A DNA stretch of 64,000 nt from Tenebrio molitor (GCF_963966145.1 NC_091051.1:13268001-13332000); one strand, 5' to 3'. Positions 24,844-37,232 are shown, counted from the stretch's first letter. The notes: generated by a model from the sequence alone, not told the origin. Numbers and translations: made by a program.

Positions 24844-24944
24844 ATGAGTTCGTGTGTAAATTGGGCCTTTTTCTCACAAGTGGGCCATTATTAAAGGCCC
24901 ACGAGTGCCAAAAAGGCCCAATTTACACACAAACGAGTTGAATA
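24844..24944. repeat. Perfect-arm foldback hairpin
   Basis: GTTCGTGTGTAAATTGGGCC...GTGGGCC pairs with GGCCCAC...GGCCCAATTTACACACAAAC around a 9-nt AT loop near 24888-24897. About 40 bp of arm with few mismatches. Confidence 0.75.
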
Positions 24945-27097
24945 CAAGGTTTTTTTGTTCGACAAGCCCCTTAAGGGCTTAAACTCTTTAAAATTAGCTT
25001 GACGTTTCGTTTTGACAAGTTGTGATTCAATCGGAGTAAGATAAAGTTGAAAATTAATAATTGTTCAGTAACTAATCGACGATTTAGTAATACAAGAGTA
25101 AAGTTGATTTTTTCAAATGTTCTAAATCTGTTTTCTTGTTGAATAAGCAAAACACGAAATTGTTGACGATGTGAGACGCGGCAGACATAATTTTGCAAAA
25201 TTTGGTTAATTGGAGTTTATTAGTACCGATAAAATTTGGAATAATTTACATAAAGGCATTATTATTAAACTCGTTATAAATAAATTACTCCCTAATTATT
25301 ACACATAGAATTCATTTGCATATTAGTCGGCATGAATAATATATTATTTGTTAGGAAAATGAAACAAAACAACGGTTAATCTCGTAAATTTAGGGTTAAG
25401 GGGGAGTACATAGTTAGAATAAAAAATTGCGGAGAGATTCGATGGAGCTTCCGTCGAAATTCGGCGTTCTCGGAGGCAAAAGTGATGAAAAAACGTTTCC
25501 TGAAAAGTTGTTGTTTTTATTCGAGGCAACAGCGAAATGAAATTGGAATACAGTGTTCGTCTATAAAAAATCCATCCATCTCGGCTAAGTCCCTCAGGAT
25601 CTCCACACGAAATAGACCGTATCGATAACTGGATTGCAGACAATAAAGAAACAATAGAGATAAGCACCGAAGACAGCTGACAGGCGGTGAAAGATTGGTT
25701 AGTAGATGTATTGCAGAGTAACTGACCAAACCCCGTCAAAATAATATTTCAAGGAGCCTCCTTTTCGACTCCTCCCGCCAACAAGAGCCATCTGTCGTGA
25801 CATATCCAAGTGTAAAATCTTAATTTCGTCTCGGCCGTCAGACGGCTTCCTCTAGATTGGCTTTTTTGAATTTTCCTCTGGCATTTCTTTGTTCGCTCGT
25901 GCGTCTCAGTAGCCCGTGTCGATTGTCAATTGTTCCACTTAGGGTTTTTTGGTGGGCGCGAGTTGGCAACGCGGGTTCATCGGCTACTTTGATGATGAGT
26001 TCAGAGCGTGGAAGAGGGTGTCATAAGTGCGACGGAGTTCATTTCGGTGGCAGTCATCAGCGTTACGGTGAGATATGCCGGAATCTAACCGTAAAGCGGC
26101 GATTATCGCACCCGATATGCTTTGATTCCGTAATCCGGGGGCTCCCCCACCTTCAGACGTCCTCTAATGCGATTTCTAGTTATTTATTTACGACGGAAAA
26201 AACGCGGAAGGCTCGAATTGGAAAACGATCGGGGTTTGTGCTAATGTGACGAAAAAGATAATAACCCAGATCGAATGGGAACAATTTGGGATAATTTCAG
26301 GTATCGACCGATCGACACGACCACACAACAACAGTTTTGTGGCAGAACAATGCCCCGACTTTTTATGAAAAATGGTTAATGCAATACGACGACAGTTGTT
26401 GACAATAGTTTTATCGTGTATTGTCACAAGGCTGTTACATGATTAATTGATTTGTTATAGAAAATACAATATCTGAGAGAACGTGACATTCGAAAATAAA
26501 TGGAAACGGAAAACGTAATCGATAAATTGACGCGTTTGTCGCCGGCGAATTTTAATTGAAATACGTCCACACGATACGGTCCTGTATCTGCACCGATTCA
26601 CTCGAAACGGTTTTTCAAAAATAAAACGTACATTAACATCCCGTACGAAATTTTGTAATCTTCTCTGGCGCTGAATTATTTAAATCCATCCCAGATGAGT
26701 TCGCTGAAAATACTGTTGGTATATAATGTAAGAATTGATTTATGGATGTACAAGACGTGTACTGAAATATGAAATAGATGTTTTTACAATGATTTTAGTG
26801 AACTAGTCGAGTTCGTGATCGCCAGATTAACATTTCTTGGGAGCACATAAATAAAAACGGCCGTCAGAAATTGTTATTATTATCGGTAATGAGGATGAAA
26901 GCCTATGTAATTTTTTAAACAATTTGCTTTCTAAACTATTGGTTTGTAAAAGAATCATTTGTAAAGTATGGCTTGTGGGCATGAGGTTATTATGTTAAAA
27001 GAATGGATTGTCGTGGAATGCAAAATGCTTTCTAATCTTTCTCGACTTTGATTTGTGTGTTATTTACAACATTTTAAACAAAATTATGTAGCATACG
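24945..27097. other. Non-coding stretch with a G+C-richer core
   Basis: 25340-26640 is less AT-rich. Long overlapping frames are open on both strands (25857-26249 +, about 130 codons; 25344-25739 -, about 130 codons). Neither has a recognisable domain or a good start, and they may be chance in G+C-richer unique DNA. No repeats delimited. A conserved regulatory or RNA-coding role cannot be judged without comparison. Confidence 0.3.
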
Positions 27098-27099
27098 TA

Positions 27100-27422
27100 C
27101 AGTCCATTCAAAAATCAAAAAACCACCAACGTCGCATTTTCCTCGATAATTATTATCGGCAACGCTGTCTGTGAGAATTGTAATTTTGAGGTTAAATGTT
27201 TTCTTTTTCAGGCGAGTTTTCAGTAAAAATATGTAATAAGAATTAATCAATAAACGCTAACCAATAATAAAATAATTTGAACGAAATTGAATTTTATATT
27301 GAATCAAATAAATGTAATAATTCTAGTTACCAATATAGTATGAAAAAATAATTTCCTTGGGTTTTTAAAATTTTACCAACATAAAGCAACAGGTGGTGGT
27401 TTTTTGATTTTTGAATGGACTT
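27100..27422. mobile_element. TIR element with ends CAGTCCATTCAAAAATCAAA (MITE)
   Basis: Inverted repeats of about 29 bp (27100-27128 and 27394-27422), identical except for the outermost base, with TA outside. The interior is AT-rich and non-coding. Confidence 0.85.
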
Positions 27423-27487
27423 TACATAAAATTTACTTGTATTTTTTAATTATGAATGTAGTTATAAAAAATGAAAAATATTAGATA

Positions 27488-27939
27488 CAGAGGGTGTATC
27501 AAAACGACCGCACTAACTACTTGTAATCGTATAGAGTGAGAGGAACGTGAAAAAAATAATACAAACGTTCTCCTGATGCTTTTTGTTTTTTTTTTAAATT
27601 TTTTCCAAATTTTTTTTGTTGACATATACAAGCACATGATTAATTCACTGAGATTTATTCAAAAATTGTGTAACAAACATTTTAAATATCTGTTTTTAAA
27701 AAAGCAAAATAATTTAATTAGTGAATGTTATTGATTGCAATTGAATGAATACTCTGTCTAATATAATTGGAACAAAAAAGTTGTATTTTCAAGAACATTT
27801 TTGGTTAAAATTTTCTAACTTTAACACGCTGTAACTTTTAATTGAGGCTGGGAAAACATTTTTTAATTTTTTTTTGTGTTCTTCTCACTATATTCTGCAC
27901 AACTGCTAGTAGTTGGTGCGTTCGTTTTGAATCACCCTG
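27488..27939. mobile_element. TIR element, ends CAG(A)GGGTGTATCAAAACGA (452 bp)
   Basis: The left arm GGGTGTATCAAAACGACCGC, ACTAACTACT pairs with AGTAGTTGGTGCGTTCGTTT, TGAATCACCCTG at 27908-27939. TA flanks at 27486-27487 and 27940-27941. Short ORFs inside are not meaningful. Confidence 0.8.
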
Positions 27940-27941
27940 TA

Positions 27942-29298
27942 TATGTTGGATTGATAATGAATATTTTTTCGTTAGTTTTTTGATGTTAATTAAAGCAAGA
28001 TTAATTTATCAATATACACAGTGTACAGTGTGGACATCGATAGTCCTCCTTTCCTTCCAACTTTTAAAGCAGGCAAAATAAAGACATCGGAAAGAAATTA
28101 GGATTTCAAATGGTAATTTAATTCAATTTATTTCGACGTTACTATCCTGCCTGGTTTAAAAATTAGGAGAGGGGGATTATTTACGTCCTCACTGTACATC
28201 TAAATTTAGCACTTAGATTTAATGCGTGCGGAAAAAATAAGACGTTTTTAATAATATTTCATAAACTTTTAAATAGATTTTTTTATTCGGAATTTTGTTG
28301 TTTTTTTTAATAATTTCACTGACGTACATTTAAATGTGGAACCGTTGGCGCTTAAAAATTGAAAGGTAGTTGATGAATTCTCACGATTAAATCGATTAAC
28401 CATTTAATAATCAAATTAGCCTTTTTCGTCGAAAATACTTCTGCAAAATAAGTAGCTGAAGCTTCACCAAATTATACAGGAAAAGTGTCCCGATTAAAAT
28501 AATTCTTGTCTTTAACACCTGGTACTGACGTGTGCTTTCCAGCTTGTAGGCAAATTCGTTGATTTTTTTCCACGAACTTCGGTGTCAACGTACCTATTTA
28601 TTTTAAGTGCATCAATTTGTTAATTATGAATTTATCTGTCATCGCTCCATGTTAGTTGCTACATTGTATAATGGAAATGATCATCTGATTTTCTTAGATA
28701 AAATTCGATTAAGGCCGATCGGAAGCATCCGTTGCAACGTTCGTTATAATTAAAAGCTATATCGCAATTTACTTGCGTAAAATTTTCGGGGTAATCGATA
28801 TTTCAGCCGAAACCCTTAACAAGTGTACTACGTACTTACGTCGAATACAATTATTATTCTTTCCGTTGGCAACGATCATTTAAATAATTACGCAGGTAAT
28901 TTGAATTAAGTGTGGACGTGATTTCGATGCTGATGTTTTTCACCAAGTTAATTGGGTCGAATTAAGACTCGCGCCAAATTTACCAATTATGGTGTGTTTG
29001 GAAACTGTTTGATATAACACTCACTTGATAAATAATTTATCATATGGTGGACGACGACACGTGAAAATTTTGCCGTTAAGTGCGCCACGTAATGGTAATT
29101 TTAAGGCAAAATGCAACGATTATGCTTAATCTACCTAATTTTATATCGATTTTTAATTTTATCGCTTTATTATTTGGTTTTGTAATCCATAAATTTTAAT
29201 CGTACGTGTCGCACATGTAGATCTCTTCTTGATACACCAAATTAGGGAATTCATTTATGTTACTTTTAATCAGGTAAATAATAATTACAAATAATAAA
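27942..29298. other. Non-coding stretch, no gene seen
   Basis: AT-rich unique-looking DNA. No supported ORF or repeat. Confidence 0.35.
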
Positions 29299-29300
29299 TA

Positions 29301-29485
29301 GTATCGCGCGTTCAAATGAAATCGTGGGTTGAGTAGGCGTTGGAAAAATTACGTTTAGAACAGTGTAAAGTTTGAATTTCCCGCCATTTGACACGAATGA
29401 CATTTGTTTACGTTTAATCGGGACATAATTGAACATGTTTCCAACGCCTTCCCAGCCCAGGATTTCATTTGAACGCGCGCTATAC
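29301..29485. mobile_element. TIR element with ends near GCGCGTTCAAATGAAATC (185 bp)
   Basis: The arms at 29301-29350 and 29437-29485 contain CGCGCGTTCAAATGAAATC and GGCGTTGGAAA with their complements. TA is present just outside both ends. Non-coding. Confidence 0.75.
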
Positions 29486-29523
29486 TAGATTTATACAATT
29501 TATTTTTTATTTCGCGTATCTGT

Positions 29524-29730
29524 TGGGTGTTCTTTTAAATTTATCCTGAAAGTTGGCGTTGAAGATTGTGAACGCACCACTCGTCCCTTTGCGGAGTAAA
29601 AATAAAACTGAGGTTAGATCGTAGAGGGGGTTAGATTTTGACAGCTAATCCGAGATCTATAATCTGTGGTACGTTCACAATCGACTCTTGAACTCCTACT
29701 TTGAGGACAAATTTAAATGAACACCCGATA
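29524..29730. mobile_element. Family G hairpin MITE, copy 3
   Basis: Ends GGGTGTTCTTTTAAATTTAT and AAATTTAAATGAACACCCGA, with GTTGGCGTTGAAGATTGTGA inside the left arm and CAATCGACTCTTGAACTCCT inside the right arm. The left arm carries a small deletion. Confidence 0.8.
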
Positions 29731-31484
29731 TTATCTATTCTTTCCTGTTTACCAAATAATCTTAACAAATGCTCTGTTAAAATATAAAGAAGTCACACGA
29801 TTATCTTGTAGTTTTTTCTATTTTTATTTTGTTTAAAAAAATTGCAAATAATTTGAAAATCTCTAAATGGTACCTACGTACCGAACATTGAAGAAAAAGG
29901 AATAAGCAATAAAAAAATGACTAGGACGAAATTACTTGGAGAGAATGAAAATTTTCTGTTAGGTGTTTTATTGTTGTTTATATAAATAAAATGGAAGAAT
30001 TAGTCGCAAGCCATAAATAATTTATCAGTGATAAGCACGTGTGCCTCCTATTAATATGCAAACGAATGCAAAAGTGATAAAAACCAGGATCTAAATTTGG
30101 TGTATTTAAATGAAGGCGTCAAAAGATGTTCCAGTAGCAATTTACGTCTCACTTTTGATCACTTTTCCAATGGTGGACATATTTTGAACTCGCTCCCAAC
30201 TCAGTTATGATAATCGCGTTCCTATTCGACACAACTCAATTTTAATTACATTTTCTTTAATTAATATGCTAATAATTTTGCATAGTAATTATTGAGAGCA
30301 ATCTAGCGCAAGCTGATGTCGCTTTGATGTGTCTATCCTCCAGACTTGCCGACACGTTTATGGATATCTTAACGCAATGGCAAATCCAAATTAAACTCGG
30401 TCCGGATTTTTTCCCCCGACGGATTAATGGGGAACAATCAAATCTGCCGAATGAGGACTTAAGCTGTAAACCGGAGCTTAATGCCTCTAAGATACCGAAC
30501 TTGCGGTCAGGGTAAAGATGTTCACCGGCAGCGGGATTAAAGTCCGGATCAAATCGCTCTTATACCCACCTAAACAAAACTAATTCGGGGATACGCCGGA
30601 GGATCCGGCTCGCTAATCGATAAATAATTGCTAATATCTCTATTTAAAGGGAATACGACGGGCGGGATGAACTCGGCACCCCTCGGCTATACGTCTGAAT
30701 GAAGGGACTGACCGGTCCTTGTTTTGCTATCTTTTCTGAGGATGTATCGTTCCCCGGTGGCCCTCATTTTTCAATATCCTAAAATGTTCCGGATATGAAA
30801 TTGACCGAAAAGGATATTGACGGAGATAAAGGCGTCTGGACCCAGAAACAATAAAATCACTTGTAACAACGTCGACACGAATCATTTTTGCCGTTGTCGT
30901 ATTCGAGAAAGCGATTTCTAATTTTTGCGTTGTTGGTGCATTCGTTGGGGTAAATTATCGTTCGGAAAGCTATCTAAATTGCTGTATGAATGGCTTCGGG
31001 CAATTCTGTTATGGAGCAGGCACTGAAAGAGCATACAGACAGCACGTTATTATAAAAATGCTGTCGTAAAAACTGATTAGAATTTCACCCCCATGCCAAA
31101 TTGCTATTCAAATGTGTGACGCTATTGGCAACCGATTTATTCCGATGTCGTTGAAGTAACAAGATTTCAGGAGCTTACAGTTTGCTGTCGGAGAAAAATG
31201 TTTGTTTTATTTAAATTTAAGTGGCAGTCGAATGATCATTATATTCAAATTTTACGGCCACAAAACGATAGTCAGCGATTTTCGACGTATTTTAAATTTG
31301 TTGCTGAAAATTAAATAGAGAATAGATCAAAATTCGGTCTTGTGATTACGGTTTGTCGAGCGAGATAGGGAAATTGAGGTTGTAATTTGTTGATTTTACA
31401 AAACAACATCAGATTAACAAAAAAATATCTTGGCCTGCTGCGTGTTCAAAAGAATCGTGAACGACTAATAAAGTAAAATCGTTA
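29731..31484. other. Unique-looking non-coding stretch
   Basis: The segment 30000-31160 is more G+C-rich and complex, with AATTA-type sites and no convincing ORF; the + frame 30324-30515 is open but unsupported. It is a candidate conserved non-coding block on composition alone. Confidence 0.3.
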
Positions 31485-31486
31485 TA

Positions 31487-32533
31487 CAGGGTGTAGAATG
31501 GATTTTGGTACATAGGCACTTTACGTGCAATAGTGAAAATCCTCTGATATTGGCTCCCCTAATTATTTTTTCTACTATAGTTTGGAAAACTTCAACATTG
31601 TAATACTAATTTGAGTTAGGAAAAGTGAAAAATTTCCTACTATGGGCGGAAATAATATTTCAACACTAAAAGTTCAATTTTGGTCGTCTCCTGGGATACG
31701 TAACGTAAAAACTGGTATTTAATTGAGACAAAAGCTTAAACGCCTTCACAATTTTTCATTAATAAATTGTTTCTCTATGGTAACGAAAGCAGAACAATTT
31801 TGATTTCGCTTTTTAATTTAGAAATAATTAATAGTATATTAAAAATATCCAAATTTTATGTATTTTCCAAACTCCAGTAGAAAAAATCATGTGTGCAATT
31901 CGTAGGAAAAGTGTTTTTTCCGTACTCGACGCGTTTTTAATCTCGACTTCGTCTCGATTAAAAATTCCGCATCTCGTAAGGAAAAAAATCACTTTTCCTA
32001 ACTTATTGCACAAATAGCTATTCCAACAAAACCTTAAACACAAAAGTTGTAGATTAAAAAAAATTGTACCTAAACCTGAACCTTCTGGTTCTGTTAGACA
32101 AGAAAAATTAAATATTAAAAATCTACCGATAAAATAATATTAGCCATGACTCCCGACAACAATAAAGTTCATTTTTTGACAAACGTTACGAGTTTGCCGA
32201 TTCTTCAAAGAATGAACTCTTTTAACAAAAAATCCGGAACGACCAGTTCCAAGTTTGACATGTCAAATATCATACATTGGCATCTTTGGTTGTCACCTCG
32301 GTTACACTTCCCAGCTATTGCTATTTTGACAAATTCTTTAATTCTTTTTTCCATTATTGTGTACTTTCGAAAGATGTTAAAAAACAAAACAAACAAGAAT
32401 TGGGAACCATTTTTAAAACTTTACAACTTTAGTATTTAAGGGTTTGTTCTAAAATAATTAGGGGAGCCAATATCCGAGGATTTTTACTTTTACACGTAAA
32501 GTGCCTACGTACCAAAATCCATTCTACACCCGG
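31487..32533. mobile_element. Family D element with long (about 80 bp) TIRs (1047 bp)
   Basis: The left TIR CAGGGTGTAGAATGGATTTT, GGCACTTTACGTG, GATATTGGCTCCCCTAATTA pairs with the right TIR at about 32452-32533 at roughly 90% identity by eye. TA flanks at 31485-31486 and 32534-32535. A + frame of 97 codons (32146-32439) inside it has no recognisable domain, so the element looks non-autonomous. A foldback with CpG apex is embedded at 31888-32020. Confidence 0.85.
31888..32020. repeat. Foldback with apex CTCGACTTCGTCTCG inside the family D element
   Basis: The arms GTGTGCAATTCGTAGGAAAA, GTGTTTTTTCC pair with GGAAAAAAATCAC, TTTTCCTAACTTATTGCACA. The apex at about 31940-31960 matches the apex of the foldback at 18027-18240. 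It is nested in, or part of, the family D element. Confidence 0.65.
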
Positions 32534-32535
32534 TA

Positions 32536-33600
32536 GATGTGAATTGTCAGTGTAAAAGTTTTTAAAAATTCAGTGACTGTACCGCTAAAAAATGTAAAAA
32601 AATATTTACTGTTTTTGCTGAGACTGTACGTATGTCAAATGCTAAAAGTGGGGTTATACTCCAGAAAATGGAAAACATTGTTAAAAGATTATAATAATGA
32701 TTAAATTGCAATTTTTGGACAATCATTGTTAAATTTCACTATAAAATGGATAAATCTTTGTATGAAGTTTGAACGACAATGTGAAGGTCATCGAACGTTG
32801 GAAAATTTCTTTCAATAAAATGTTCGAATTTACAACTTGTATAAATCTACCTGTCACGTTTGACGATTGACGCCAGAACAAAAACTTCAAAAAACCCGAG
32901 AAGCGCGCCTAGTAATTTTAGTTCATACCAACCAAAGGTCATTTTGACAATTCATATCTTCACATCTATTTACAGTCCATTTTTTAGTTTAGTAACTGAT
33001 GAGGTTAGTCCGAATCAGAAAGTCGACATGACCTGCGTCTGGTTTTGACATCTGACAGCAGTGCATGGTGCTACCAGTATTTGAAATTTATGTAGGCAAC
33101 ATGAGACTAACAGATGTCATTACAAATTTCAATTTTTGGGATTTTGAGTTTTGTTCTTGCTTGCTTTCTTGGTTTTTCTGCAAATTCATTCCTCAATTTT
33201 CATTTTGTCTTTCAAAAAACAGTTCTTTTCAGAACTCTTTTGATAACTTACCTATATTTATCAACTAATAGGTATCTAATGATATACTCGTATTAAAAAT
33301 TGTTGAAAACAACACTAAACAACCAGGTTTGGATTGTCTTTCTTTCTTCCTAGATATTGTGTCGGTAATGCCCCGAATTTAGTTTATCCCCTTATACGCC
33401 AACTTCCAGTCTTGTAAGTTTCTGTGCAATTTCAATAGGTATTATTTTTGCAATTAGATACTAACTCTGTCAATGAATCTGTCCCCTGCTGCGTAGCTTT
33501 TCGTTGGCATTATATGGTGGAAATTTCAAACAAAATTATCACAAATGTAGTTAAAACCTAACCTAAAAATCTGACGTCGTTAAGCTAATGTAATAAATGT
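32536..33600. other. Non-coding stretch, no gene seen
   Basis: AT-rich. ORFs of 60-70 codons at 32860-33296 are unsupported. Confidence 0.35.
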
Positions 33601-33601
33601 A

Positions 33602-33784
33602 TCGGGTGTTGTTTTTTTAATTTCACCTCGTAATAGACGTTGAAGTGTCGATTGTGAACGCACTATATTGGTTGCGGATCACGGATGGATCAGCTGTTTA
33701 AATCTTACGTTTTACACGAGTGGTGCGTTCACAATCGACTCTTCAACGCCTACTACGAGGTGAAATTTAAAAAAACACCCGATA
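33602..33784. mobile_element. Family G hairpin MITE, copy 4
   Basis: Ends CGGGTGTTGTTTTTTTAATT and TTTAAAAAAACACCCGATA. The arms carry GAAGTGTCGATTGTGAACGC and GCGTTCACAATCGACTCTTC. The arms have diverged together at the tips (runs of T and A). Confidence 0.85.
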
Positions 33785-34486
33785 TTTACAACTCGCGTTC
33801 ACATGCCAAAGCGAAATGCATAGTGGGGCGGACTCAATACAATACGCACAAGAGTTCGATAGCTTGTTTTACATTATGTTGAAAAGAGATAGCAATATAA
33901 CAGTTGTTTTGCTTATTAATTGATCCATAGGACTATAATTTAAAAATAGACTTTGTGCACCAGTTAGCTTATGCAAATTTTGGCTTCAAAATCCAATTTT
34001 CTTCTATTTCGCTTTGTTTAGAGAACATGCATTTCATATAGTTTTTAAATCTGTGCAAATTAAACTCAACAAATTAAAACTTATCGTAAATAACGAGCGT
34101 TCAAAGAAATATGTCGTGAACCAGGCCGTGATTTTTTCTCGTTTTCCAAACGTAGGTCGTCTTTTCAATTGACAAATTCCTCAGATGCATAACCTCATTT
34201 TGATGTAAGTTTCAATTAGTGGTAACGACAAATTGAAGTTTTCGGTTTATTTTGTATAATTTCCCTAACTCTTTCAACAGTTTCTGAAATTCGTATTGAT
34301 GGTCTTTCACTTTCACTCTTTCGTTCTACACTTCCTATTTCACGAAATAATTGACAGCTGATGAAACTAAGTCATACGTCAACGGAAACAAAAGCAATCG
34401 CCAGACCACTTTTTTTTAACACACTATAATAATTTATCGAATATCTCGGTAAGCGGTATTCATATAAGTAGAAGGTATAGTCATTT
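33785..34486. other. Non-coding stretch, no gene seen
   Basis: AT-rich, nothing recognised. Confidence 0.35.
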
Positions 34487-34696
34487 AGTCGATTGCAAAA
34501 AAATCGAGTACTTACATCAAATTTTCTATAGTTTAATTCATCCTTCTTGCAAATAATAATATTTCTTATGTCAGACATAACCTATTTGAAAAAGCATGCC
34601 ATTAAAAGTCAAAAAAGACTGATTTACACGTGTTAAAAATAGGAAAATCAGTGCTCTTGATTTTTATGGTGTACTCGATTTTTTTGCAATCCACTG
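34487..34696. mobile_element. TIR element with GATTGCAAAAAAATCGAGTA arms (about 210 bp)
   Basis: GATTGCAAAAAAATCGAGTAC at 34491 onward pairs with GTACTCGATTTTTTTGCAAT at 34672-34691. The right end reads ATCCACTG then TA; the left outer end is partly decayed. Non-coding. Confidence 0.65.
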
Positions 34697-34698
34697 TA

Positions 34699-35102
34699 CT
34701 TCAGTTGGATTTGTAATAATTATTGTACTTACTAACAATTAATTTTTTTTTGGTATCTACATTTTGACTTTTTAATATTTTGTATAATGTAGAAGAACGA
34801 AAAAATAATGTTCTTCTCAACACAAACATAAAAAATTTGATTTTCTTTAAATTATATTCTTTTCTATATTATTCACTATTAATGTTATTTCTATGGAACT
34901 CTGTAGGTAGGATAGGGTTGATTGTTCATAGGCGCGCAATTTTGCAAATTGTCAAGCTAGTTTGCGATGGTATTAAAAAGTCAAATCCACGCTTATGAAA
35001 TGTCATACAAATGTCAACTCTACCCCATCCACACGATTGCCACATACATTTTCATACATAGTTGCCATATTTATCCACAACCATTTTGAATCACCCAATA
35101 GG
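34699..35102. other. Non-coding stretch, no gene seen
   Basis: AT-rich. A 72-codon + frame (34780-34998) has no recognisable features. The tail TTTTGAATCACCCAATA near 35086 resembles the outer tip of CAGGGTGATTCA-type elements and may be a solo end. Confidence 0.35.
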
Positions 35103-35104
35103 TA

Positions 35105-35313
35105 CGGTCGGTGGACAAATAAAACTGGGACACTTAAAATTTAATCTTTGTAGATCAGACCATTGAATTGTCAATATATTTGTCAGTGTCTATATAATAT
35201 GTCATACCAAAGTTAACCTATTTGTGATAAAGCCGTAATTAAACGCTGCAAATTTGTAAATTTTGACTTATGTGATTGTCATTTTTGTCCCAGTTTTATT
35301 TGTCCATCGGCTG
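35105..35313. mobile_element. TIR element with ends CGGTCGGTGGACAAATAAAA (209 bp)
   Basis: The left arm through AAACTGGGACA pairs with TGTCCCAGTTTTATTTGTCC, ATCGGCTG at 35286-35313. TA flanks at 35103-35104 and 35314-35315. Non-coding. Confidence 0.85.
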
Positions 35314-35315
35314 TA

Positions 35316-36930
35316 CGTTCAGAATACCGAATATGACAATATTTTTATGAATGACTTGTCAAGTGTCATGTATTCTTGTCATTTATGATTAATCATTCAT
35401 CACAGTGTATTGTCCGTTTCAAATTAAACTGAAGAGGTATTTGGTAATTAAAACCGAAAAATTGGAATTTACCTCATCCAAATGACGTCCTCTTAATTTT
35501 CCTTCCTTCTTTTTGAAACATTACCTATTTGAACTTGTAAAAATGACATGTTTTCATTTAGATATTTATGTATTTGTGTGACTTTTGGTATTTAGATTCG
35601 TTTTGGAGCGGTGGTCCCAGCGCTCCTCTCTGTAATCACACGGCACTATTTCAAATAAACAAAGCTTCAGATCCACCAAGTGAAACTATTAAAATGCAAA
35701 TATTTGTAACCGGGGAGAATTGCGGGGCCTCCACGAATACATTTCTATGTAGTCCGTTTCGATACAACTGGAACGTTCCGGAGGGCCTGCTGAAATTTCA
35801 TCCTGGTACAAATTTGGATATAAATGGCCAATAAAAATGAAACATATTCATGATTTTTCCGACCGGAAACACGAATATTAACCCCAACAAACGGTTCATA
35901 GCCTCATTTATATTTCTTACACTCTGATGACGAACATCGCGTTCTTTTGACGGCCCCTCCCGTTTTTTATTAATATGCTGATAAATACGAATGCAATAGT
36001 GCCTTTGGCCAACGAATTTCACCCTCCATCTTGCATAATCGTTCTTTCATTGGCTTCACCCCGTACGTAATGACCGTCCGCCGATTTGACGCATAGCTCC
36101 ACGTAAATTGCGACAATTCCGATATTAAATTGCATAACAGGTTTCATAAACACTGACCAGATTCGGTGTTGGGTGCATACACAGTCGACGTAAAGTTAAT
36201 TATCGCCGTTTCAAATATTCGGATTGAGTGAGCTTTGTGTTATCTCTAAAATCGAAGGGGATTTGCATATGATTAATCCTTGGCTGGCACACAAGGTTCC
36301 CATAAAACATTCGGGATCACAATCATTCATTTCAGTTGATTGCGACAAGTATTGATGGAGTCCGACAATTACCACCCCAACTCTCCGGCTTTTAGCAATT
36401 TTTTCCCGTTATTTTCATTTATGGCTGGATTCGTGAGAAGTGGTTGCCAATTATTGCGGGGAGGCTTTGATGTCGATGCTCGTTTCAGACCTTTAGGCAC
36501 TTCGTTTTTATTCATATACCTTTTTGTTGTCTATAGAACGACGGAAATATTTCCTATATTTGTTTCTCCGATATTTTAAAGTAATATGAAAGTCAAGGAG
36601 CTTCCATTGGAATGCCAATCCAATAGCATTTCATGAGCTTTTTCATAACTTGTATAAAAGTCTGCCGCTTCACTGAGTCGATCTCTTTGAGATCAAAACA
36701 ATGTTATTTGTTGTTTCTATTTATAATCTCGGGGGAGGGACGACTCGACATTTTAGGGGTCGCTCCAATTCGAGGTAACCGCTAACGTTTATGTAAAAGG
36801 TGACATTTACGTTCACTTCCAAAATATATTTTCCACAAGGAGCTTTCCAAAACCAACCAACTTTCAATTATACTACCAGGAAATGTTTCTTCCGCTTCCA
36901 TAACAGTGTTAAAATGTTAATTTATTTTAT
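35316..36930. other. Unique-looking non-coding stretch upstream of the divergent ORF
   Basis: No gene recognised. Frames at 35568-35834 and 36340-36579 (+) and 35798-36022 (-) are open but unsupported. 35560-36560 is less AT-rich. Confidence 0.3.
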
Positions 36931-36933
36931 TCA

Positions 36934-37134
36934 TCAATAACAACATTTTTTCTTTTCTTGTCTTTCTTTAAACCATGTTTTTGTTTTCTGCGATGACATG
37001 AATCCACTTGCTACATAATAAAATCCAGTGACGTTACACTTTTCGTGTTGAACGAGCCCACCTGCTTTAACATTTACCTTGGACACAAACGTTTCGTAGA
37101 AACGTAACATAACCTCAAAGCTAACTCGAGCCAT
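36934..37134 (-). CDS. Small unrecognised ORF divergent from thioredoxin reductase (66 aa)
   Basis: The first ATG is at 37134 (context TTTCCATGG) and the stop is at 36934-36936. AATAAA motifs follow within about 15 nt of the stop (36921-36930 region), as expected for a short 3' UTR. The peptide begins MARVSFEVMLRFYETFVSKV, has no obvious membrane segment, and ends in a Lys/Gln-rich tail (residues about 50-63) and Cys-Cys-Tyr. I do not recognise the family. An in-frame AAG/GTAAAT could be a splice donor, so this may be one exon. Its start lies 98 bp from the thioredoxin reductase ATG, so a shared bidirectional promoter is possible. It could also be chance. Confidence 0.35.
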   Translation of the reverse strand: MARVSFEVMLRFYETFVSKVNVKAGGLVQHEKCNVTGFYYVASGFMSSQKTKTWFKERQEKKKCCY

Positions 37135-37232
37135 GGAAACCAAATGTGAGCGTAGCACGTCCTGTTATCTAGAACGTTGTGTTTTTCGTAAGTCATGTAA
37201 CAGTTGTGTCTAAATTTTTGTTTTCAAAGGTT
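37135..37232. promoter_or_regulatory. Compact intergenic region between divergent ORFs
   Basis: These 98 bp separate the two divergent ATGs. They contain GTAAGT at 37188 and a TTTTGTTTTCAAAG stretch ending at 37229 that could serve as donor and acceptor of a very short 5' UTR intron, but a 40-nt intron would be unusually small. No TATA box is evident. Confidence 0.3.

Noticed and set aside
25857..26249. 130-codon + ORF in a G+C-richer segment
   Set aside because: No recognisable domain and the opposite strand is equally open nearby; probably compositional.
37179..37232. N-terminal extension of thioredoxin reductase starting at 37179
   Set aside because: The codon there is GTG; the first in-frame ATG is at 37233.
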